Below, one piece after another: positions 58,201 to 64,000 of a DNA stretch of 64,000 nt. The translations under genes and the position numbers were made by a program. Source of the stretch: Pseudomonas sp. ATCC 13867. Its GTDB lineage: Bacteria; Pseudomonadota; Gammaproteobacteria; Pseudomonadales; Pseudomonadaceae. The stretch covers positions 1,240,001 to 1,304,000 of the forward strand of contig NC_020829.1 of the NCBI RefSeq assembly GCF_000349845.1, written 5' to 3'. How positions within the stretch are numbered: the stretch's first letter is position 1; every line of letters begins with the position of its first letter. The notes beneath the pieces were generated by a model. That model was not told where the DNA came from, ran no database searches, and worked only from the letters and a program-made list of their open reading frames with translations.

Positions 58201-58727
58201 CCGACTGGCTCGGCGGCCTGCGCCGCAACGCCGCTGGCCAGCTTGCCAGCCTGCAACTGGTCAGCGGCAAGCTCCATGAAGGCCGGGGCTACAAATGGCA
58301 TGGACTGGTGCGTCCCTGGGTGCGTCACCTCGCGCTGCAACTGTGCGGTGAGCCGGTGACCAGCGTGCTGGTCGGTCTCACCGGCACCCTGGAGCTGCCG
58401 CCGCTGCCGGCGGAACAGGCCCGTGCCGAACTCAATGGCCTGATGGATGCCTGGTTCCAGGGCATGAGCCGGCCGCTGCCGGTGGCCTGCAAGACCGCTT
58501 TTGCCTGGCTGGCGGCCGGCGTGGATGAGGACCGCGCCAGGCGCGAGGCTGCCAAGCGCTATGACGGCGGCTACAACCTCAGCGGCGAGGCGGCGTCCTC
58601 GGCGGCGCTGGCGCGGGTGTACCCGGACTTCGCCCGCCTGAATGCCGGCGAAACCTTTGGCGCCTGGGCCGAAGCGCTCTACGGACCGTTGTTCGAAATA
58701 CTCCAGCGCAAGGAGGACGCCGCATGA
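55260..58727 (+). CDS. recC: Exodeoxyribonuclease V subunit RecC
   Basis: RecC holds the RecBCD complex together and recognises Chi. The 1155-residue product starts at the ATG at 55260 (MSEQPLTPGLMVIHGNHPEA), after AGGAGAG. It begins with the RecC-type block HPLGPLENEVILVQSNGIAQ and has the helicase-like but inactive domains, then a nuclease-like C-terminal part. Residue blocks such as HVAHSAQREVEILHDQLLAR and GMNDGDYPRPQSPLDFDLM are typical. Its stop overlaps the recB start (ATGA). The gene order is recC-recB-recD. Confidence 0.97.
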   Translation: MSEQPLTPGLMVIHGNHPEALRDLLVQWMSLHPLGPLENEVILVQSNGIAQWLKLALGRDVEEGGCGVTAALDVQLPAQFLWRAYRAALGRDEIPEVSLLDKGPLTWRLMRLLPTLLEQDAFATLQRFLADDADLRKRHQLAERLADLFDQYQVYRADWLEDWSRGVDQLRLANGTVKELEADNRWQAALWRALLDDVGPEGLATSRAGVHGRFIERLKAAGHPLPNLPRRVVIFGISAMPAQTVEALAVLARHAQVLLCVHNPCRHHWADIVADKDLLRHEYRRQRRRAGTPEPLSDDQQHQYAQPLLAAWGKQGRDYINLLDQYDDPDSYRARLGAVSNGRIDLFSEEAPRNLLGQLQDDILELRPISESREHWPALDPQADDSIRFHVAHSAQREVEILHDQLLARFDADPTLRPRDVIVMVPDINPYAPHIEAVFGQLSRDDKRFIPYTLADQGQRGREPLLVALEHLLRLPDSRFAVSEILDLLDVAALRERFGLAEAELPLLRRWIDGAGVRWGLDGQQRERLGLPAAAEANSWRFGLRRMLLGFAVGEGEAFQGIQPYAEIGGLDAAALGPLAGLLGALEQACSSLAEEIAPQLWAERLRALLDAFFRVTDDHDELLREKLLGLLDDWLQTCEYAGFSDPVPLSVVREAWLGGLDAGGLNQRFLAGAVSFCTLMPMRAIPFQVVCLLGMNDGDYPRPQSPLDFDLMRNDYRPGDRSRREDDRYLLLEALLSARRQLYVSWVGRSIRDNSERPPSVLIGQLRDHLADGWRRADGGDLLHGLTLEHPLQPFSRAYFAGAPGQGVDGLYTYAREWRDVHHEHDAETDDTPLPPLALDAPIGLRVLADFLANPVGAFFLQRLKVRFAEQQLTSQDEEPFELNGLDVWQLQFELCERMRPWVEQHWQDDRLATQLSEQVERLRREGRLPLAAFGEFSAQSLVAPLHDLLARYREQLEHWSQVEDEQRELGHVHAGIELADWLGGLRRNAAGQLASLQLVSGKLHEGRGYKWHGLVRPWVRHLALQLCGEPVTSVLVGLTGTLELPPLPAEQARAELNGLMDAWFQGMSRPLPVACKTAFAWLAAGVDEDRARREAAKRYDGGYNLSGEAASSAALARVYPDFARLNAGETFGAWAEALYGPLFEILQRKEDAA

Positions 58728-61700
58728 GCGCCGTCGAGCTCGACCCGCTGGGCTTCCCGCTGCACGGCAGCCGGCTGATCGAGGCCAGCGCCGGCACCGG
58801 CAAGACCTTCACCATCGCCTTGCTCTACGTGCGCCTGGTCCTCGACCACGGCGGCGAACAGGCCTTCGGCCGGCCGCTGAGCCCGCCGGAAATCCTCGTG
58901 GTGACCTTCACCGAGGCCGCGACCCAGGAACTGCGCGAACGCATCCGCGCGCGCCTGGGCGAGGCCGCGCACTGCTTCGCCGAACCCGAGGGCGAGCACG
59001 ATGGCCTGTTGCTGAAGCTGCGCGCCAGCTATCCCGCCGAGCGCTGGCCGGGCTGCGCGCGCCTGCTGCGCCTGGCCGCCGAATGGATGGACGAGGCGGC
59101 CGTCTCCACCATCCACAGCTGGTGCTACCGCATGCTGCGCGAGCATGCCTTCGACAGCGGCAGCCTGTTCACCCAGGACCTCGCCGCCGACCAGAGCGAA
59201 CTGCTGGCCGAGGCGGTGCGCGACTACTGGCGGCGCAATTTCTATCCGCTGGGTGCGGCGGCGGCCAATGCGGTGCGCCATTGCTTCGCCGGTCCCGAAG
59301 CACTGATGCGCGCCGTGCAGCCGCTGCTGGCGGCGCAGGAAGCCGGCTTCCGCTACGGCGACCGGCCACTTGACGCCCCGGCCTCGCTGGGCGAACTGCT
59401 GGAGTCCACCGGCCAGTGGTACGACCAACTCGCCGCCGCCGAAACCCATGCCCGCGCGGCCTGGGCCGCCGACCGCGCGAACCTCGCCGAACTGTTGCGC
59501 AACCTGCGCGGGGACCTCAACGGCAACAGCTATCGCGGCAAGGACGACGACGCCGTCTTTGGCGGCTGGCTCGACGCGCTGGACGCCTGGAGCGAGGGCG
59601 CCGACGCGCCGGACAACCTGGCCAGGTTCGGCCAGACACGGATCAAGGTGAAGGCCAAGGCCGTGGTGCCGGAACACCCGGCATTGCGGGCCATCGACGC
59701 CTGGGCCGAGCGTGCCGAGCAGCGCCCGGACATCGCCCCGCAACTGTTGCTGCACGCCCTGGGCGAGGTGCGCCAGAGCCTGGAGGCGGAGAAGCAGAAA
59801 CGCGCCGAACTGGGCTTCGACGACCTGCTGGTGCGCCTCGACCGCGCCCTGGCCGGCAGTGGCGGCGAGCGGCTGGCCGAGCGCATCCGCGAGCAGTTCC
59901 CGGTGGCGCTGATCGACGAATTCCAGGACACCGACCCGCTGCAGTACCGCATCTTCGAGCGCGTCTACCGCATCCCGGAGAGCCCGCGGAGTCTGGGCCT
60001 GTTCATGATCGGCGACCCCAAGCAGGCGATCTACGCCTTCCGTGGCGCCGACATCCACACCTACCTGCGCGCCCGCGCCGCCACCGCCGGGCGCCACTAC
60101 ACCCTGGGCACCAACTTCCGCTCCACGCGGGCGATGGTGCGGGCGGCCAACCGCTGCTTCCTGTTCGCCGAGGAACATCCGCGCGGCGCCTTCCGCTTCG
60201 CCGAGGACGGGCAGGACAATCCCGTGCCGTTCCTCGAAGTCGGCGCGCGCGGGCGTGACGAAACGCTGTGGCTGGAGGGGGCCGCGGCCCCGGCCATGAC
60301 CTTCTGGCAACTGGACAGGAACGGGGAGGTCTGCCGCTCCGGCGAGTACCGGGATGAGATGGCCGCACGCAGCGCCAGCGTCATCCGGCGCTGGCTGAGC
60401 TCGGCGCAGAGCGGCTTTCGCGGGGACGATGGCCGCTGGCGCGCGTTGCGTCCGGCGGACATCGCCATTCTCGTGCGTGGCCGCAGCGAGGCCGAGGCGA
60501 TCCGCGCCGAGCTGGCGGCCCGCCGGCTGGCCAGCGTCTACCTGTCCGACCGCGACTCGGTGTTCGACAGCCCGGAAGCCGCCGACCTGCTGCACTGGCT
60601 GCGCGCCTGCGCCGACCCCGGCGACGACGGCGCGCTGCGCATTGCCCTGGCCACCCGCAGCCTGGCGTTGGACTGGACGACCCTGGAACGGCTGAACCAG
60701 GACGAGCGCTTCTGGGAAGAGATGGTGTTGCGTTTTCGCGGCTACCGCCTGCTCTGGCAGCAACAGGGCGTGCTGCCGATGCTGCGTCGCCTGCTCGCCG
60801 ACTTCGCGCTGCCGGCGCGCCTGCTGCGACAGGTCGACGGCGAGCGCAGCCTGACCAACCTGCTGCACCTGGCCGAATGGCTGCAGCGCGAGGCGGTGGA
60901 GCTGGACGGCGAACACGCGCTGCTGCGCGTGCTCGCCGAGCAACTGGAAAGCCCGTCGAGCGAAGAAATCCTCCGCCTGGAAAGCGACGCCGACCTGATC
61001 AAGGTGGTGACCATCCACAAGTCCAAGGGCCTGGAATACCCGCTGGTGCTGCTGCCCTTCATCTGCAGCTGGCGCGAGCTGGACGGCAAGAGCGCCACCC
61101 CGCCGAGCTTCCAGAGTGGCGAGACGCGGGTGGTGGAGCTGTCGCGCGACAAGGAGCAGGCCAAGGCCGCCTATCAACTGGCCAACGACGAACGCCTGAG
61201 CGAGGACATGCGCCTGCTCTACGTGGCCCTGACCCGCGCGCGCCACGCCGTGTGGCTGGGCGTGGCGCCGCTGGTGATGAGCAACAGCAAGAGCCCTGAG
61301 CTGCACAAGGGCGCGATGGGTTACCTGCTTGGCGGCGGCAACGCGCTGGGCGTGAACGACCTCGCCGCGCGGCTGGGCGAGTTGCAGGCCGGCCACGCCG
61401 ACATCGTCCTCGATGCGGCGCCCGTCGCCGATCAGCAGGCGTTCGTCGGCCCGCCGGCGGGTGAGCTGGGCGCGGCCCGCGAGCCGCGTCGGCGGGTGGC
61501 GGAGAAGTGGTGGATCGCCAGCTATTCCGCCCTGGCGACGCTGGCCGGCGATGAGGACAGTGAGTCGCCCGCAGCCACGCCGGCGGCGGATGAGCCCACC
61601 AGCGCCGGCGAAGACCTGCTGCGCGAAAGCAGCCTGGAAGAGGCCCGCGAAGCCGACGCCGTGCCGGCGTCAGGCAGCCTGCACGCCTTCCCCCGTGGGG

Positions 61701-62410
61701 CCAATCCCGGCAGCTTCCTCCACGGTCTGCTGGAATGGGCGGCGGACGAGGGCTTTGGCAACTGCGACCCCCAGCAGTTGCGCGACCAACTGGCGCGGCG
61801 TTGCCAGGTGCGCGGCTGGGAGGCCTGGATCGAGCCGCTGCACGCCTGGCTGACGCAACTGCTGCACACCGGCTTCCGCCTGCCCGATGCGGCGCCGGTC
61901 AGCCTCGCCGGGCTGGCCAGCTACCAGAAGGAAATGGAGTTCTGGTTCGCCACCCGCCGGGTGGACAGCCTGCGCCTGGACCGCATCGTCACCCGCCACA
62001 CCCTCGGCGGCGCGGCGCGCCCGGCGCTGCAGGCGAACCAGCTCAACGGCATGCTCAAGGGCTTCATCGACCTGGTATTCGAGCATGAGGGCCGCTACTA
62101 CGTGGCCGACTACAAGTCCAACTGGCTCGGCGCCGATGACGAGGCCTACACCGAACCGGCCCTGCGCGAGGCGTTGCTGGAGCACCGCTACGACCTGCAG
62201 TACGCGCTCTACCTGTTCGCCCTGCACCGCCTGCTGCAGGCGCGCCTGCCGGACTACGACTACGAGCGGCATGTCGGCGGGGCGATGTACCTGTTCCTGC
62301 GCGGCAGCCAGTCGGCGACCCAGGGCAGGTACCTGGAGCGCCCGCCGAAAACCCTGATGGAGGAACTGGACCGCTTGTTCCGCGCGGTCGACGAGGAGAT
62401 GCCGGCATGA
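58724..62410 (+). CDS. recB: Exodeoxyribonuclease V subunit RecB
   Basis: RecB is the 3'-5' helicase and the nuclease of RecBCD. The 1228-residue product has Walker A (IEASAGTGKTFTIALLYVRL, near residues 19-38), helicase motifs LIDEFQDTDPLQYRIFERVY and VVTIHKSKGLEYPLVLLPF, and the C-terminal nuclease (NGMLKGFIDLVFEHEGRYYV followed by ADYKSNWLG) with its Asp and Asp-Tyr-Lys residues. It overlaps recC by 4 bases and recD by 4 bases. Confidence 0.98.
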   Translation: MSAVELDPLGFPLHGSRLIEASAGTGKTFTIALLYVRLVLDHGGEQAFGRPLSPPEILVVTFTEAATQELRERIRARLGEAAHCFAEPEGEHDGLLLKLRASYPAERWPGCARLLRLAAEWMDEAAVSTIHSWCYRMLREHAFDSGSLFTQDLAADQSELLAEAVRDYWRRNFYPLGAAAANAVRHCFAGPEALMRAVQPLLAAQEAGFRYGDRPLDAPASLGELLESTGQWYDQLAAAETHARAAWAADRANLAELLRNLRGDLNGNSYRGKDDDAVFGGWLDALDAWSEGADAPDNLARFGQTRIKVKAKAVVPEHPALRAIDAWAERAEQRPDIAPQLLLHALGEVRQSLEAEKQKRAELGFDDLLVRLDRALAGSGGERLAERIREQFPVALIDEFQDTDPLQYRIFERVYRIPESPRSLGLFMIGDPKQAIYAFRGADIHTYLRARAATAGRHYTLGTNFRSTRAMVRAANRCFLFAEEHPRGAFRFAEDGQDNPVPFLEVGARGRDETLWLEGAAAPAMTFWQLDRNGEVCRSGEYRDEMAARSASVIRRWLSSAQSGFRGDDGRWRALRPADIAILVRGRSEAEAIRAELAARRLASVYLSDRDSVFDSPEAADLLHWLRACADPGDDGALRIALATRSLALDWTTLERLNQDERFWEEMVLRFRGYRLLWQQQGVLPMLRRLLADFALPARLLRQVDGERSLTNLLHLAEWLQREAVELDGEHALLRVLAEQLESPSSEEILRLESDADLIKVVTIHKSKGLEYPLVLLPFICSWRELDGKSATPPSFQSGETRVVELSRDKEQAKAAYQLANDERLSEDMRLLYVALTRARHAVWLGVAPLVMSNSKSPELHKGAMGYLLGGGNALGVNDLAARLGELQAGHADIVLDAAPVADQQAFVGPPAGELGAAREPRRRVAEKWWIASYSALATLAGDEDSESPAATPAADEPTSAGEDLLRESSLEEAREADAVPASGSLHAFPRGANPGSFLHGLLEWAADEGFGNCDPQQLRDQLARRCQVRGWEAWIEPLHAWLTQLLHTGFRLPDAAPVSLAGLASYQKEMEFWFATRRVDSLRLDRIVTRHTLGGAARPALQANQLNGMLKGFIDLVFEHEGRYYVADYKSNWLGADDEAYTEPALREALLEHRYDLQYALYLFALHRLLQARLPDYDYERHVGGAMYLFLRGSQSATQGRYLERPPKTLMEELDRLFRAVDEEMPA

Positions 62411-64000
62411 GTGCGCCGTTGAAAACCGCCGGTGAAATGCTCGAACTGATCGGCCGCTGGGCCGAGCGCGGCTGGCTGCGCGAGCTCGACCGCGCCTTCG
62501 CCGGCTTCCTGGTGGAACGCGTGCCGGACGCGCATCCGCTGCTGATCCTGGCCGCCGCGCTGGCCAGCCACCAGCTCGGTCGCGGGCACGTCTGCCTGGA
62601 CCTGGCGGCGACCCTGGCCGACAGTCGTTTCGCCCTGTCGCTGCCGCCGGAAGGCGATTCCGCCAAGGACGCGCCCGAACTGCCCGACGTGCTGCTCGAC
62701 GGCATGGTGCTGGAGGCCTGGCAGGCGGCGCTGGCCGACCCGCGCCTGATCGGCGAAGGTGCTGGCGATACGCCGCTGGTGCGCGTCGGCCGGCGCCTGT
62801 ACCTGCGGCGTTACTGGCAATACGAATGCGCGGTGCGCGCCGGGATCGACCAGCGCCTGCGCCAGGGCGAGGCGTTGCGTGCGAAGCTGCCCGCCGCGCC
62901 ATTGCGCCAGGCGCTGGACGCGCTGTTCCCGAAGAAGCCTGGCGCGCCGGCGGACTGGCAGAAACTGGCCTGTGCGCTGGTGGCCGGCAACGCCTTCGGC
63001 ATCGTCACCGGCGGCCCCGGTACCGGCAAGACCACCACCGTGGTCAAGCTGCTGGCGCTGTTGCAAAGCCTGGCGCTGGGGGAGGGTGGACGGCCGCTGC
63101 GCATCCGCCTGGCCGCGCCTACCGGCAAGGCCGCCACGCGCCTCAACGAATCGATCGCGGGTGCGGTGAAGAGCCTGGCGCTGGACGCCCTGCCCAACGG
63201 CGAGGCGGCGCGGGAGGCGATCCCGACGGAAGTCACCACCCTGCACCGCCTGCTCGGCAGCCGCCCGGACAGCCGCCAGTTCCGCCACCATGCCGGCAAC
63301 CCGCTGGCGCTGGAACTGCTGGTGGTGGACGAGGCGTCGATGGTCGACCTGGAAATGATGGCGGCGTTGCTCGCCGCGCTGCCGCCGCGTGCACGCCTGA
63401 TCCTGCTGGGCGACAAGGACCAGTTGGCCTCGGTGGAGGCCGGCGCGGTGCTCGGCGAGCTGTGCAGCCGCGCCCGCGAAGGCCATTACCGCCCCGCCAG
63501 CCGCGACTGGCTGCAGGCGGTGACCGGCGAGCACATCGATCCGGTGCTGCTGGACGAGCAGGGCAGCGACCTCGACCAGGCCGTGGCCATGCTCCGTCAC
63601 AGCCATCGTTTCAGCGTCGACAGCGGCATCGGCCAGTTGGCCGAGGCGGTCAACGCTGGCGATATCCCGGTCTTGCGCGAAGTGTGGAAGGCCCGTCACG
63701 AAGACCTCGCCCGTATCGCCGTGGACGCCCAGGACACCCGCAACCTGCGGGGCCTGGTGGTGGACGGCGGACGTGGTGGGGACCTGTTCGGGCCGGTCGG
63801 TTACCGTCATTACCTCAGCGTGCTGGCGGCCAGGCGGCCAGCCGAGAATGCCGGCCAGGCGGCGCTGGATGAGTGGGCCCGGCTGGTGCTGGATGCGCAT
63901 GGGCAGTTCCAGCTGCTCTGCGCCTTGCGCCGTGGACCCTGGGGCGTCGAAGGGCTCAATACACTGATCACCGAACTGCTGCATGGCGAAGGGCTGATTC
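62407..64000 (+). CDS. recD: Exodeoxyribonuclease V subunit RecD, cut at the window end
   Basis: RecD is the 5'-3' helicase of RecBCD. The ATG at 62407 overlaps the recB stop. The frame stays open to the end of the window for 531 codons, so the C-terminus is missing. Walker A is VTGGPGTGKTTTVVKL near residues 200-215, with RIRLAAPTGKAATRLNES and Walker B LLVVDEASMVDLEMMAALLA following, then LLGDKDQLASVEAGAVLGEL. The N-terminal region links to RecB and RecC. Confidence 0.97.
   Translation, partial: MSAPLKTAGEMLELIGRWAERGWLRELDRAFAGFLVERVPDAHPLLILAAALASHQLGRGHVCLDLAATLADSRFALSLPPEGDSAKDAPELPDVLLDGMVLEAWQAALADPRLIGEGAGDTPLVRVGRRLYLRRYWQYECAVRAGIDQRLRQGEALRAKLPAAPLRQALDALFPKKPGAPADWQKLACALVAGNAFGIVTGGPGTGKTTTVVKLLALLQSLALGEGGRPLRIRLAAPTGKAATRLNESIAGAVKSLALDALPNGEAAREAIPTEVTTLHRLLGSRPDSRQFRHHAGNPLALELLVVDEASMVDLEMMAALLAALPPRARLILLGDKDQLASVEAGAVLGELCSRAREGHYRPASRDWLQAVTGEHIDPVLLDEQGSDLDQAVAMLRHSHRFSVDSGIGQLAEAVNAGDIPVLREVWKARHEDLARIAVDAQDTRNLRGLVVDGGRGGDLFGPVGYRHYLSVLAARRPAENAGQAALDEWARLVLDAHGQFQLLCALRRGPWGVEGLNTLITELLHGEGLI

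Noticed and set aside
58679..61396. A 905-codon frame opposite recB
   Set aside because: Antisense shadow; recB motifs are intact.

Overview
The window is about 64 kb of high-GC DNA from a Pseudomonas chromosome. I infer this from gene content and order: from memory, most of the window follows the P. aeruginosa PAO1 order (secA-argJ-GST-Nudix, ampG, fxsA-groESL, colRS-inaA-pncB, then the tad/ppr pilus locus and a PiT transporter). The species cannot be named from the sequence alone. It reads as core chromosome. I see no phage, insertion sequence, CRISPR array, rRNA or tRNA.

Layout. 1-6.5 kb: a cut-off DciA-like gene on the minus strand, then secA, argJ, a GST and a Nudix/ThiE-like fusion. 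6.6-11.3 kb: a minus-strand operon of a response regulator with a dead GGDEF domain, panE, a sensor kinase and a PduO-type cobalamin adenosyltransferase. 11.4-18.7 kb: yajQ, an MscS channel, ampG, an alkyltransferase-like protein, a DUF481 outer-membrane protein, an SDR, a HugZ-like protein and fxsA. 18.7-21.8 kb: groESL behind a sigma-32-type promoter, then a fluoride riboswitch with crcB and a DUF190 gene. 21.8-27.7 kb: a ColRS envelope module (PAP2 phosphatase, colR, colS, methyltransferase, InaA-type kinase, small membrane protein) and pncB. 27.7-31.2 kb: a HerA/YjgR-like ATPase and a dCache chemoreceptor.

31.4-46.2 kb: a complete Flp/Tad pilus locus. It holds flp, rcpC, rcpA, tadZABCD, a DUF3613 gene, tadG, the regulator pprB, the prepilin peptidase fppA, a TadE/F-like pseudopilin and the sensor kinase pprA. 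The genes form one surface-appendage system: FppA processes Flp and the pseudopilins, TadA/B/C polymerise, RcpA with TadD forms the outer-membrane channel, and PprA/PprB control expression.

46.2-64 kb: a PiT phosphate transporter, small genes including psiF, a pseudouridine synthase, a DmeF/RcnR-type Ni/Co efflux pair with an operator between the genes, a DUF2789 gene, an MFS transporter, a second GST, a class I PPK2 and recC-recB-recD (recD runs off the end).

Regulatory signals read directly include the fluoride riboswitch, two sigma-32-like promoters, two matching ColR-box candidates, a direct repeat before colR, the RcnR-type operator, a shared TAATACC element in the tad locus, four REP-type repeats and many hairpin terminators. 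Functional names rest on family recognition by eye; no database search was run.
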